In this document: positions 25,012 to 36,089 of the stretch, one piece after another
Numbering within the stretch: the stretch's first letter is position 1
How the letters are laid out: each line of letters starts with the position of its first letter
From: Dolomedes plantarius
Taxonomy: Eukaryota; Arthropoda; Arachnida; Araneae; Dolomedidae
NCBI GenBank assembly: GCA_907164885.2
Contig: OU015496.1
Coordinates: 165,403,941-165,467,940, forward strand
Reading direction: 5' to 3'
Length of the DNA stretch: 64,000 nucleotides
Program-made: the position numbers and the translations under genes
The notes under the pieces: model-generated
The model's database searches: none
Told to the model about the DNA's origin: nothing
The model's input: the letters and a program-made list of their open reading frames with translations, nothing else

Positions 25012-25373
25012 CAATAAATAAAAATGCTTTTGATGACAACTTTGTTTACTTGCCACCTTTAAAAACAGAGAAGCATTTTCCCCCCTGCCGATTAGAAAAG
25101 AATATTATGTAATATCAAATGGAAAGAACATTAGCTTATTGCTTCATTCGAGTTCATTAAAAATAATTTATAAATGTTAAATTTCTTCAAAAATTGGTGA
25201 AAGGAAATTAATTGCGTTAATTTTACAACTTCTACCCTTGCTAAATATAGATACTATAATCTATTTATACTGATTTTTTTAAATCCTTTATATTAAAAAA
25301 GTTAGCGATTTATATTTCAAACGTTCAGCTCCTCATATCTAGCAATGCCGAATAATCGTAGTTTTTATGAAAA
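25012..25373. other. no recognised gene or element
   Basis: AT-rich spacer. Confidence 0.5.
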
Positions 25374-25375
25374 TA

Positions 25376-26670
25376 CAGAGGCTGTTCGCACATTTTTTAG
25401 ACGATTTTGATAAGCGGTAATAAAAAATCGTTTGCTGCAAAAGAAATAATAGCAATTGTACTATGTTTTTAAAAGTCAAAATTATCGTCTGCGGCTTGAA
25501 AGTTTTGTTTTTATTCAAAATGGCGTTTTTAACAAAGCAGTGGTTCGAAGGCTACATTTATGCTCTTTCCGAAGAGAAATATGCATACTCCGTTATCCAA
25601 AAACGATGTGAGAGTCATGGTTTTGTGATATCTAAAGCGGCGATAGGTAATATCGTCAACAAGAAAGGAAAAAAAACGTCAAATTGGAGCCTCAAGTGGG
25701 ACAAAAATTCCAAACAAGTATCCAAGGAAAAAACGGACACCTTCGACTATTGCAAAGGTACGTTGTTTAATATTAAAAGAAAATCCCCCTAGTCAAAGGA
25801 CAGTTGCAAAATCATTAAAATGCGTCCACTGTAAACAAAATGATAAACGTTGATTTAAATCTTAAGAAAGCGAAAAAACGCAATGTGCGCCGTCTTCTTC
25901 CAAATCATATCGCTGAACGCAGGACATGCTGCAGAATTCTATATGAGAAACACTTATCCAAAGAAAAATGGAAAACAATTAACACAATAGATGAATCATG
26001 GGTGTATTTAAATGATTGCAACAAAAAAAGAGCCATTTATTATCATAAAAGGGGAGAAAAAAATTTAAGTACATGGTTCAAAGAATTGAAAGAAAGTTTT
26101 TCTAAGGGATTCATGATTGTTGCTGGTTTTTCTTATAATGGCAAGTTAAAAATAAAGAGAGTGGAAAAAAATGTCAAGATTAACTCCAAATACTATCAGG
26201 AACATATTTTATCGCCAATTTTTCTGAATGAAATACCATCGCTTTACCCACAGTGCCATCAATCTCTGAGACTCCATCAGGACAAAGCTAGCAGTCACAC
26301 ATCAAAATCCACTGTAAATTTCCTAAAAGAAATTGAACAAAAAACTGGTATCAAGGCCATACCCTTCACTGATATCCCTACTAAATCTCCCCATGTATCA
26401 CCTATGGATTTTTGTGCTTTCGGACTTTTAAAATCTGCATTATCCAAACGTCGTCCCAAAACCCTTACAGGACTCTGGAAAGCTGTTCAGGAGGAATGGG
26501 ACAGAATACCTCTTCTGACACTTCAAAAGGCATTATCCTGAAAATTGCGGTGTCGAAAGATAGTTTAGAATAAGGGATGTCAAATAGAACATTTAAGACA
26601 CAAGAATTTTATGTAATTTAGTTTTGTGAATACAATATACATCAACTAAAAAATGTGTGAACAGCCTCTG
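25376..26670 (+). mobile_element. Tc1/mariner element, DD41D type
   Basis: TIRs CAGAGGCTGTTCGCACAT and its near-complement ATGTGTGAACAGCCTCTG, with TTTTTTAG continuing the match, flanked by TA (25374-25375, 26671-26672). 1295 bp, one transposase, now frameshifted. Confidence 0.93.
25520..26541 (+). pseudogene. DD41D Tc1/mariner transposase, frameshifted
   Basis: The first frame starts at ATG 25520 (an upstream in-frame ATG lies at 25463) with an N-terminal helix-turn-helix-like region (SVIQKRCESHGFVISKAAIG) and ends prematurely at 25792. The catalytic part is in another frame, 25840-26541: TIDESWVYL, LHQDKASSHTS and SPMDFCAFG give three Asp, with 41 residues between the second and third. That spacing is known for the rosa/VISITOR-type mariners; membership is inferred from spacing alone. 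The catalytic half is uninterrupted for 233 codons; at least one indel near 25780-25840 breaks the gene. Confidence 0.88.
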
Positions 26671-26672
26671 TA

Positions 26673-28186
26673 GTTCTATAAACAAGATTTTTCTCTTAAC
26701 CAACAGATGGCACCAACACTATTAGAAATGTACAGATCTTTCGCTAAAGCGGCGGTGGTTGGAACTTAGTGATGAATATTGTAAGAAATATAATTTATAG
26801 TATCAGTAAATCGCAGCAACCGTCAGGCCTGATCTTAAGAAACTCGTTTTGTTCTGGTACTACAGAGCTATTTTTTTCCCATTGTTGCATTGCTAAAAAT
26901 CACAATTTTAATATTGTGTTACACTATTAGAAACTAGTTGTTCTTCCCACCATTCATATTACAAGCTGATTTCATCATAGTACCGAAATAAAAGTATAAC
27001 ATTAGCCCAAATAAAATTTGATATTTGCCCCACCGCGAGACTTGTACAACTTTACTTCATTATGAATCAATAAATTTTTATTTCAGATAATTTAATATTT
27101 AAAATCTATTCTTACGACAAGTTTAAGATACGTAATTGTTCCTCATTATTTGAGGAGTAACTTGTCTATTGAACAAAACTGAACCGAGAAATATATTTTT
27201 GTCGATTTTCACTCTTTCAAAATACTCGAACATTTAAACTTTTTCTTTAGTTTAAAGCCACATCAACGAGCTGCCGCCATTTTTCTCCATTTAAAATACC
27301 GTAAATAGATAATTCTAGTTACTTGACCGTAACAATAAAATTTTAAATAATGTCATCTTTCATTCTCTCTAATAAAAAATGCAAGGAAAGTTATCTAAAA
27401 AGTTTATTCGACGACACTAGTAATGTTTCGCAAGTTCGGAAAAAAAATTGACCAAATTCGTAGTTATCAGACAAATTGACTACATTATTTGAACTTGGCA
27501 AATACGAGAATAGTGTTTGCAAGAACAAACTTGAAATAAATCACAGGTCTAAAAATAAACAAAACGATCAACTATTTTCAGAGTGTAACACTTGTACAGA
27601 AGAAAAGTCTAATAGCTTTATCATAAAGATTTTAACGTCTAAAGACCCATGGAAGATTCAAAGGCGCAGCATACAACAGCAACGTCGAAAGTTCAGATTA
27701 AAGCTTTCGTTCTTTCAGACCAACTCGGTATACACAAATAAAATTTTTGGATGACCATTCTAACTCGAAGGTCACGCACTATCAGAACATAGGAATTGAT
27801 AACCCCGAGAATGTTGATTACACATCCAATAATTGCCTTCCTTCTCCTCAAGGTCGTGCGATCATTATTATTATTATTTTACTAAGAAGTTCGATGTGCT
27901 AAATGTAGCATCAAAACTACAGAACAGATGGGGACAGAAAAAACGATAAAAATTATTATTGGAATTTTGCAGAACTTATTTATACAATAATCTCGAAAGG
28001 TCTTGGGAGAAAAAATCAAGCTCTTTAACTACTCTAAAAGGGGAGAACTTTCTTGGTTTCGGACGAAATTCGGGTTTATCTGAGCCCTAATTAATTAAAC
28101 TAGAAAGTCTTTTGTTAATTTACCACACACGGCACACTTTTACTAAAAAACTTAATTCTGAACGATTATGAATATCCTAAATGAAA
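26673..28186. other. no recognised gene or element
   Basis: AT-rich; a 92-codon frame at 27476-27754 has no domain I can name. Confidence 0.45.
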
Positions 28187-28430
28187 GACCGAGACAGCCT
28201 AGTGGTAATACGCTGGGCTACGGACTGGGGTTCTAGGTTCGAATCCCGACGACGCCAGTAAATACTTAATGTCTCAGCCGGATATGAGCCTTCTAGACGT
28301 CGCCCCCTCGGGGGTACTGCGTCTAAATTGTTGTGGCAGCCTATTCACTGGCAGGGACTCAATCCCGGAAGGCCTCAGTTGTTATGTCGGGCACTGTCTG
28401 GTGCATTAGAAAACCCTAAATGTCAATGTT
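28187..28430 (+). repeat. tRNA-derived SINE (second family)
   Basis: Box A-like AGCCTAGTGGTA (28195-28206) and a perfect box B GGTTCGAATCC (28236-28246), then a body unlike the 21108 family (GCCTTCTAGACGTCGCCCCC; GGCAGGGACTCAATCCCGG). The clover-leaf does not close, so SINE rather than tRNA gene. Confidence 0.8.
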
Positions 28431-28439
28431 TTGCGCTAT

Positions 28440-28906
28440 TTTTAGTACTTAATTTAATATCACCATACAAAAAATTATAAAATAACAATTTTTTAAATTG
28501 CTTTAATTCGACATAAATACATATGGCAAACGTTAACAAATCTTTGTATCCAAATCCAACAATTTTTAACCACTCAATTAGAGAAAGTAAATGACAAAGC
28601 ATTAGAAACGTTCGCGGTTTTCACCGCTAATGTAGCTGAATAATTTCTCCTACCAGTCATAATGAAAACACTGCCACATTAAAAATTGATCCTAAATGTC
28701 AGATCTGGTGATTTCTTACTCAAATGTCCACATAGAAAAAGTAGCATTTTTATTACAGAAACAAACGATTAAATCGTCTTAGTTCCAAGTGGATGCAAAA
28801 ATTACTATCTCCTCATATTGTTCAATATCAGCTCGCACTTTCATTTCTGAATGATTATGGTCGTTTTAACGTTGCAGAAAAGCAAAAGAAAAAAAATCAA
28901 CAAATC
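28440..28906. other. no recognised gene; 3' flank of ZC3H18-like gene
   Basis: Downstream of the stop of the minus-strand C-terminal segment; it may hold its 3' UTR. Confidence 0.4.
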
Positions 28907-29390
28907 TTAGACATTTTCCGAAACGTTGCGAAGTGCAAATATTTTCCTTTTTTCGATAGCAGCGTTAATCTCTTGCAAACGTTTCAAAAGAATATCTTTC
29001 TTGGATAGGTTACATTGATTCACGCTTGTCTTTTGTTTAATTATCTTTAACACGTTGCGTTCTATAAGCCCGTCAGCAAGTTTTGAAGCATCCGTCTTCA
29101 CGGGTGTCCTCGATGGCACAGTTTTCGTATCTTCAAAGGAATCACCTGTCTTGAGATTACAGTGAAATTTCAAAAGATCTAACAAAGGATTGCTCTTTAT
29201 CTGCGTTCCAGCCGAAGGTTTAGAGATGGTTCTGCTAGTGAAGAGAGATTTCCCCCGAGTGATATTCTTCCGTGAACCAGACTTGGACAATCCTTTCTGA
29301 TCGACATCGACATTAATTTTCTTAACGTTTGATTTTAACACACTAGGGTCAGTTCCCTCGGTCTTTCTTGAAAATCGATCGGGACTTGAA
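28907..29390 (-). pseudogene. C-terminal part of ZC3H18-like gene, severed by LINE
   Basis: The minus frame is open from the LINE junction at 29390 to the stop at 28907. Its first 250 bp repeat, in diverged form, the last 280 bp of the main ZC3H18-like frame before the LINE (31050-31327). The unique remainder ends with KKDILLKRLQEINAAIEKRK, which matches in position and pattern the conserved C-terminal helix of ZC3H18. So this is the original C-terminus of the gene at 31050-32719. Indels between the duplicated parts are 3, 3 and 18 bases, all in frame. No promoter of its own is visible; it is probably not expressed as a protein. Confidence 0.75.
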
Positions 29391-31049
29391 TGAAAAGAAT
29401 GACATCCTAGAGAAATGGAGGGAATATTTTAAGGATCTGCTCCATGGTAAAAATGCTATGGACACAGACAACAGAATTTCACTTATTTCTACATATTAAT
29501 TAACAAGAACCTGATTTACCAACTCTTTATGAGAAAGAATCTGTAATAAAGAAACTAAACCAAAATAGATAAGCTGGGCCTGATGGGATTAACGCTGAAT
29601 TGTTAAAAGTTAACGAACTTGATCTGATTAAGGCTGTACATACAATTGTTTGCAGAGTTTGGACAGCGGAACAGATGCCCATTGAATGAGACGAGGGTTC
29701 CATCTGTCCCATCATTAAAAAAGGTGATAAACAAGACTGCTGCAACTACCACGGAATTACCCTCTGGAACACTATATTTAATTTTTTTTTCAAATGTTCT
29801 TTACAATAGACAACTACCAAATGTTGAAAAAGTTATTGGATGGTACCAGTGTGGATTTCTTAGTGGAAGGTCAACTACCGACCAAATATATGCCCCGAGA
29901 TTTTGGAGAAAACAAAGGAATAACAATATCGACACATGCTATCTTTTTATTGATTTTAAAGCTGCATATGACAGCGTTATTCGGCAAAAAAATTTGAGGC
30001 AATGGAAGAATTTGAAATATCGGCCAAGCTAATTAATCTAACAAAAGCTACACTTAAAAGTGTAAAATGTAAAATTAAACTTGGTAACGATTTGTCTGAA
30101 GTTTTTTTATAATACTGACAGAGGCTTGCAGCAGGGCGATGCTCTGTCTTGTTTCCTTTTTAATTTGGCACTGGAAAAGACTATCAGAGCTTCTGGTCAT
30201 ATAGCAAGAGGAACTATTTACCAAAAGACACTGCAAACCTTGCCATTTGCCGATGAGATCGCTTTAGTGGGTAGATCAAGAAAGTATGTCACAGAAGCAT
30301 TCAATTTACTAGAAGTCGAGGCTGGAAAATTAGGCCTAACAATAAATGAAGATAAAATTAAGTTTTTAGAAATTGCTCATAAAACACTTAACCCATCGCC
30401 ATTAGCTGTGAACAACTACACCTTTGAAAAAGTACCACAGTTCAAATATCTTGGAACTATCGTCACAAACAACGATTTGACTGTTGAAATAAACAACAGA
30501 CTATGCCAAATAGGTGCTAACATGCTATGGCAAATAGGGCTCAAAAATCAGTTTAAATCTCGAATCATTTTCCTTAACACCAAAATTAATATATATAAAA
30601 CCCTATTACGACCAATCATACTATATGGCTGTGAATGCTGGGCAATGACTAAATCTATCGAAAACAAACTATTGGTCTTCGAGCGCAAAATACTAAGAAA
30701 AATATTTGGCTCAGTCTGTGAAAATGGTGTATAGAGATCAATTATGAAATCTACCGAAAATACCGACAACCTGACACCGTCATAAAAAGCCACATGATTC
30801 GATGGCTAAGTTATTTATTTAGAACTGAGAACACAAATCTAATAAAAAAGCTCACATTTACTAAGGCGATGGGATCTAGAAAGCGAGAAAAACCACCAAT
30901 TAGGTGGATCGTCTGTTGAGAATGACATAAAAATTATACATAAGAGAGACTGGTAGAGTATTGCTTCGGATAGGACCAGATGGCGGAAACTGATTGAGAC
31001 GGCCTTGGCCTGCAACAGGCTGTAGTGCCTCAAAAGAAGAAAAAGAAGA
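29391..31049 (+). mobile_element. LINE insertion in ZC3H18-like gene, 5'-truncated and decayed
   Basis: The plus strand encodes reverse transcriptase fragments. The N-terminal part ([32 protein letters not shown]) has many stops and shifts. A longer frame at 30081-30734 holds motif B (RGLQQGDALSCFLFN), the catalytic box as FADE instead of YADD, and the thumb/C-terminal region (LYGCECWAMTKS; FERKILRKIFG). A further decayed stretch runs to an A-rich tail (AAAAGAAGAAAAAGAAGAAA). The 5' truncation and A-rich 3' end fit target-primed insertion. Duplicated host DNA flanks both sides. Confidence 0.88.
30081..30734 (+). pseudogene. reverse transcriptase fragment of the LINE
   Basis: A 217-codon open part of the LINE polymerase, palm to thumb. 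The second catalytic Asp of the YADD box is Glu (FADE), which is expected to cripple polymerisation. The frames before and after it are broken. Confidence 0.8.
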
Positions 31050-32719
31050 AAGGAATCACCTGTCTTGAGATTTCTGTGAAATTTCAAAAGATCTGCCATC
31101 AAAGGATCGCTCTTCTTTATCTGCATTCCAGCCGAAGGTTTAGAGATGCTTCTGCTAGTGCAGAGAGATTCTCCCCGAGTGGTATTCTTCCGTGAACCAG
31201 ACTTGGTCAAATCCAGACCGTTGGACAATCCTTTCTGATCGACATCAACATTAAGTTTTTTAACGTTCGATTTCGACACAATGGGGTCAGTTCCTTCGGT
31301 CTTTCTTGAAAATCGATCGGGACTTGAGGCATCGCAGAGCGGTGACATGCTCATGTCACTGACATGTCGTTCGGAGGAGTAGCACACGGCAGGACGTTCT
31401 CCAGGATGTCCGTCCTTTTCATTCGACGAAGACTCGGACAGGGGCGAGATGCTCATGTCACTGCAGCTCCTATTACTCGATTTGGGATGTAAGGGCACTA
31501 ACTTACCTGTTACTTCAAACTTGGACGGAACGAAACTGCGTGAAACCTCTCTCCTGGGAGATCGAGTTCTTTCTCTCTTCAGTTCCCTTGGTAACAAGAT
31601 TTTAAATGGACTACGACGATTTGACGTTTTCGCCTTCTTAACGGGAGATTTGCATCTTGGATTTCTGCGGTTGGCACGTCTTGACACTTTCTTGAAAACA
31701 GAACAGGACCACGACGATTCTGAACTCGATGAAGCATGCCGTCTCCAGTAACTGTTTGAAACAAGGGAAGACATGACTCGGCAGCCGCGCTTCGGACTCG
31801 GTGAGCAGCTACGGCTGCAAGAAGACTGGTTGCAAGACGAGCGACTATGAGATCTTGACCGAGACGAATCAGAAACCGATTTAGGCGACCATCGCATGTG
31901 GCGTGGGGTGCCTGACCTCTTCAAGAGATTTCGCGAGTCGAGGCGGTAGGTTGCTTTACACGGAAGGTCTCCCCCAGTTAATTTCGCTTTAGCAGTCGCT
32001 ATTTCATAACTATGTTCCTTCTTACTGCGAGAAGAACCACGAGCTTTAGACACATGTGACTGGTTGCACCTGTCCTTCAGAGATTTTGTAAGTATGGGCT
32101 TCTTAACGATACATTCATCGCTTTGAACAGTCATGCACAGTTTCTCACAGCGAATGTCCCCCCTTTTTTTCGACTCCTTTGTGCGTTCCATGGCTTCCTT
32201 CAGATCACGGTCAAAGACAGTCTCTACGTTTTCGAATGCAGGAGTAACTAAGATGCACTTTTGCTCCACTATAAACTGCGACGGCCGATAGACATTTTTT
32301 GTGACAGCGGCGGGATAATCAAACATGCTGTAGAGACCCTTGTCGGACAGGTGGAGGAAAGGGCAATCTTTCCCATACACGCAGAAACCCTTTTGATAGT
32401 AGCGACAAGAATAGGCATCGAAGAACGTTGAGTTCGGCGTGTCTTGGATTTCTCCCTCTTCGAGGTCTCCTTCGATGTTTACAGATTGTTTTTCTGCGTT
32501 TTCACCTTCGGCACGGCAGGCGTCGCTCTTTAATTCTTTTTTATAGAGCGCCTCACCCTGAAAATTTGTTTCTGCCACTGAGAGATTGTCTCGCTTGTCA
32601 TCTTCGACTGTGACATCTGCCTGAGATGGTTCTTTTGTAAAGGGCGATGAACAAGTGTATCCCTCATTCGCAGAGGATGAAGACGTATGGTGACTTCCGT
32701 CGTCCCTTGACTGGCTCAT
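30839..32719 (-). CDS. ZC3H18-like: ZC3H18-like zinc finger/SR protein, C-terminus replaced by LINE antisense
   Basis: ZC3H18 is a nuclear RNA-binding adaptor that links capped RNA to export or exosome decay; the role here is inferred by homology. The 626-residue frame starts at ATG 32719 and is uninterrupted. An acidic N-terminal region ends in LEEGEI (87-91). A CCCH finger follows, C105-X7-C113-X5-C119-X3-H123, then KGLYSMFDYP as in ZC3H18. A long Ser/Arg-rich part occupies about 270-345 and 370-500. From about residue 557 to the stop the protein is antisense LINE sequence. Vertebrate ZC3H18 is longer and has many introns; the single exon here suggests a retrocopy. The native C-terminus lies beyond the LINE at 28907-29137. 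Open over 556 codons although the LINE is decayed, so selection is possible. Confidence 0.7.
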   Translation of the reverse strand: MSQSRDDGSHHTSSSSANEGYTCSSPFTKEPSQADVTVEDDKRDNLSVAETNFQGEALYKKELKSDACRAEGENAEKQSVNIEGDLEEGEIQDTPNSTFFDAYSCRYYQKGFCVYGKDCPFLHLSDKGLYSMFDYPAAVTKNVYRPSQFIVEQKCILVTPAFENVETVFDRDLKEAMERTKESKKRGDIRCEKLCMTVQSDECIVKKPILTKSLKDRCNQSHVSKARGSSRSKKEHSYEIATAKAKLTGGDLPCKATYRLDSRNLLKRSGTPRHMRWSPKSVSDSSRSRSHSRSSCNQSSCSRSCSPSPKRGCRVMSSLVSNSYWRRHASSSSESSWSCSVFKKVSRRANRRNPRCKSPVKKAKTSNRRSPFKILLPRELKRERTRSPRREVSRSFVPSKFEVTGKLVPLHPKSSNRSCSDMSISPLSESSSNEKDGHPGERPAVCYSSERHVSDMSMSPLCDASSPDRFSRKTEGTDPIVSKSNVKKLNVDVDQKGLSNGLDLTKSGSRKNTTRGESLCTSRSISKPSAGMQIKKSDPLMADLLKFHRNLKTGDSFLLFLLLRHYSLLQAKAVSISFRHLVLSEAILYQSLLCIIFMSFSTDDPPNWWFFSLSRSHRLSKCELFY

Positions 32720-33222
32720 CGTCTATAGAAAAATTACTCGCACGTTACGAGAACAACATAGAGTAGGCAAATGAATATTATCCACGGGAATTTTTTTTCG
32801 AGTTTTGTTCAGTTCAGTTTGTTTAAAGGGTTACGGATAATGCGATATATAGTATCAACCTTGATTTAGGAATACCACAAGAGACAAATAAAACTTTTTG
32901 GAAGGTATGCGTCGCAACCCAACCTTCGATAATAAATTTCAATACGACATAACACCTTCCACGTGGTTATTGGATATTTTATCATCAGAATGAAGCAATA
33001 CTGGTTTGACGAATATTTAAGTTTCATAAACTTGATATCGGTCATTTAAACAGATACAAATTTACCTAAGTAAGAAAATCAGAGATGTGCTCGCCTGTGA
33101 TGTATTCTTTAATCCTGCGCTAAATATTCTTTTTAAATTGAGAAATGTGTAGTTTTCTGATGTTTATGTTATCTTAATCAATGAGATTGTGTGATTTTCT
33201 AATGTTTATTGTTATCTTAATG
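32720..33222. other. 5' flank of ZC3H18-like gene
   Basis: AT-rich; no convincing promoter element or further exon recognised. Confidence 0.4.
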
Positions 33223-33224
33223 CG

Positions 33225-33485
33225 GGCCAGTGATCTAAACGTCTCTAGTTCGATGCTCGTCGCTGCAAATCCACCGTCGTGTTCCCTAATGGTGGCCGGG
33301 GCACGTAAAATATGTCGTGGCTGCAATGCCCTCCAAGTTCTCACATTTACCTATGGAGGTGCGGGGTCAAGTGTTCCGGTCTCGTCACTTGACTCGGTTC
33401 AAAATTTACGGGACCGGCGCGCGAATTTCAAATACGTACATGGATCTTGCAACCGAGGGTGGGGCTAACCGTAACGGCCAATGAT
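33225..33485 (+). repeat. dispersed repeat family R (possible SINE)
   Basis: GTGGCTGCAATGCCCTCCAA, GGAGGTGCGGGGTCAAGTG and CACTTGACTCGGTTC recur inverted at 41340-41500; CGAATTTCAAATACGTACAT and GGGGCTAACCGTAACGGCC recur inverted at 35895-35985. A weak box B-like AGTTCGATGCT lies near 33248. The 95-codon frame here belongs to the repeat. Confidence 0.7.
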
Positions 33486-33690
33486 CGCAAGCGCATGCTT
33501 TCTGTTTTCAAAAGCACTCAACGGTTTAATGGCGGATTATGAAAGTTTACAAATTGTCGTTAAAATTGTGTCCCCCACTGTTTTAAATGAAGATAAATGA
33601 ATGTGAAGTAAGAGCGAATATCCAGGATGAAGAATCATTTTCTGCTTGGGTGAAAAAATTTTCAGACCGTTAAACTGACAATTGTTTATA

Positions 33691-35100
33691 CACTGCTGGC
33701 CACCCAAATTGCAACACCAAGAAAGACAAGAGATATCACAACAACATTTATTTTGTAGATAACATGTTGACGAAGTATCAAATGATTAAATTTATAGACT
33801 TCTGTGAAGTGTGGTTCCTGCCAAAATCAGTAGCCAGAGTAGCCGCCATTGTTGGGGATCACCGCTGCCACACGCCTCGGCATTGATTCAAAGAGACTTT
33901 GGATGAGTTCTTGGGGTACAGCAGACCAAGCAGCTTCCACACGTTGCCAAAGTTGATCTGCTGTGGCAGCTGGGGATGGAATCTGGGTCAATCGTAGAGC
34001 AACTATGGACCACATGTTTTCTATCGGCGAAAGATCCGGAGAGCGAGGCGGCCAGGGAAGCAATTCAATCTGGCGATTGACGAAGAACCGTTGGATAATG
34101 CGTGCCACGTGTGGTCGCGCATTATCCTGTTGAAATATGGCTGTGGGCAAGCCCGGAAGGTAAGGAAGGACAACTGGCTCCAACACCTCGGAGATGTAGC
34201 GCTGGCTGTTTAAAGTACCGGCAATGCGTACTAGAGGTGTGCGAGAGTGATATCCAATACCACCCCATACCATAATACCCGGTGCAGGACCAGTGTGGCG
34301 GTGCATAACGCAGCTGTTCAGCATCCTCTCTTCACGGTGTCTCCAGACTCGAATGCGACCATCGTGGTGTTGCAGACAGAAGCGTGACTCGTCAGTAAAG
34401 ACAATTTCATTCCATTCTGCCGTCCACATCCTTCTGTCATCGCACCATTGGCGGCGGAGACGTCTGTGGTTCTGCGTCAAGGGTAGACAAAGCAATGGAC
34501 GTCTTGCAGACAGACCACTCTGCTGTAAACGGCGTCGAATGGTATGCGCAGACACTGGATGATGCGTTACAGACTGCATGTGCGGTGCTATGGTTCGTGA
34601 TGTGACTGAGCGATCCGTCACTGCCATGCGCACAATTTGCTTGTCATCACGTGAAGTGGTGCCATGAGGTGGATGCGATCGAACACGCCGGTCCGTCGTA
34701 CCCTCCTGCATCCAACGATCACATATCCGAATTACAGCTGTTTGGTTTCATCCAACACGACTACCGATTTCCCTGAAAGATAATCCACAATCTCGGTAGG
34801 CCACTATCCTTCCTCTGTCGAACTCGGATACTTGATTAAAAGATGATCGCTGTTTTCGACGAGGCATAATTGATCGTTTTTTTTTTTAAAACCACAAGAA
34901 AAACACGATTGCCGAACTTGAAATCGTCGAAATCTCCAAGTCTTAAATAGCGCTTTGAAGTGGCGCCACAGGCGCGCGTGATGTGCGTCTGCGCTGAAAT
35001 TCTAATCATTTGCATATCTCACCTCCGCTAATGCATGTTGTAAATTTTATGTTATTTGCATGTTTCCTTCAGGGTGTTGCATTTACATTGGCCAGCAGTG
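33691..35100 (-). mobile_element. Tc1-like DNA transposon, DD34E, copy 2
   Basis: Same family as 2666-4080, inverted: TIRs CACTGCTGGCCA / TGGCCAGCAGTG, TA flanks (33689-33690, 35101-35102), 1410 bp. It is less damaged than copy 1. Confidence 0.95.
33827..34867 (-). pseudogene. Tc1-like transposase (DD34E), one in-frame stop
   Basis: Minus-strand frame of 346 codons from ATG at 34867 (MPRRKQR) to GGYSGY. The only interruption found is a TGA at 34748-34750 (codon 40) where copy 1 has CGA (Arg), a CpG-type transition. The downstream 294 codons from the ATG at 34711 are fully open and include the whole catalytic domain (FTDESRF, QQDNARPH, SPIENMW; 34-residue spacing), but not the first DNA-binding helices. 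A product starting at 34711 could keep catalytic residues yet bind TIRs poorly. Confidence 0.93.
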
Positions 35101-35102
35101 TA

Positions 35103-35880
35103 TTTAAATCAGGCATTTTTGGGGATTGTCAGAAGTTAATTGAACCTTTTCAAAACATATCCAACATATTCTACTTTTTTCAATAGTAATTCGTTTGTAG
35201 GGATAACTATTTATGATTGATTGATTTTAGAATGGTTCTTAGTGTTTTCAAATTTCTTGTGGATGCAACATTTCAACATGTAACATCTAATTTTAAAGAT
35301 AATCAAGAAACTTTTACATTGAAAGTTTTCTTCTGCTGCCTAAAATTGAATAATGTTGACAGAAAGCAGCTTTTAATTAATAAATGCATAAATTCGAAGT
35401 CTTTATTAGATATTAAAAAGGTGTGTTAATTTATTATTTATTTTTTTATACAGAAAAATACTTGATTATCTTTCCAGTTTATAAGTGAGCGAGAAAACTA
35501 ACAAACGCTACACACAGGGTGAGTGACTAGATAAACAGAATAGAAACAAACATAATGGTGCATATACATTGGTGCAGAGTTCTCTGCCTGTGCCTTGGGG
35601 AATCCAGTGATTTATGTTCACTCTGTACTCTGTACTATGCGTGGATCGCCTCCTCTGGCGGTCCATCAAAGAAAGGGCGGGGGGTCAGCGGGTCAAATGG
35701 TGTCGAGCGAGGTCGGGGGAGACACCAGATCAGAGAAATCTTGGGGGCGGGAATGGGGGTGGTTCTAAATGCCGTGTCTAATGTTACCGTGACTAATGTG
35801 ATGACAGGAGTCGGGGGTCTGCAGGCAGAGAACTTTGCACCAATCTATATGCGCTATGAAAGTTTCAAAGTCCAAATGCA
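35103..35880. other. no recognised gene or element
   Basis: The first half is AT-rich; 35560-35880 is GC-richer with no recognised product. Confidence 0.4.
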
Positions 35881-35884
35881 CACG

Positions 35885-36088
35885 TAGTAAAGACCAAGTG
35901 CTCATTGGCTGTTACGGTTAGCCCCGCCTTCGGTTGCCAGATCCATGTACGTATTTGAAATTCGCGACCGGCCCATAGGGAGGTAATGCTGGTCCACCTA
36001 TACGGTGCTCTCAGAAAAGTGGCCAGCAAAACCGCGGTGTCATATAGCGGTAAGGATAATGTCCAAGAAACAGTCTGCCGCATTGGAA
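35885..36088 (-). repeat. dispersed repeat family R, second copy
   Basis: 35895-35985 matches the right half of 33225-33485 inverted. 35985-36088 (GGTCCACCTATACGGTGC; AGTGGCCAGCAAAACCGC; GCCGCATTGGA) matches 40795-40945 in the same orientation and the start of it matches 41318-41360 inverted. Confidence 0.65.
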
Positions 36089-36089
36089 G

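Noticed and set aside
29527..29745. Minus-strand frame and plus-strand shadows inside the LINE
   Set aside because: Antisense of decayed reverse transcriptase.
31449..31764. Frames opposite the ZC3H18-like gene
   Set aside because: Shadows of the SR-rich coding sequence on the other strand.
33181..33468. 95-codon frame
   Set aside because: Lies in dispersed repeat R and is not conserved as a frame in the other copies.
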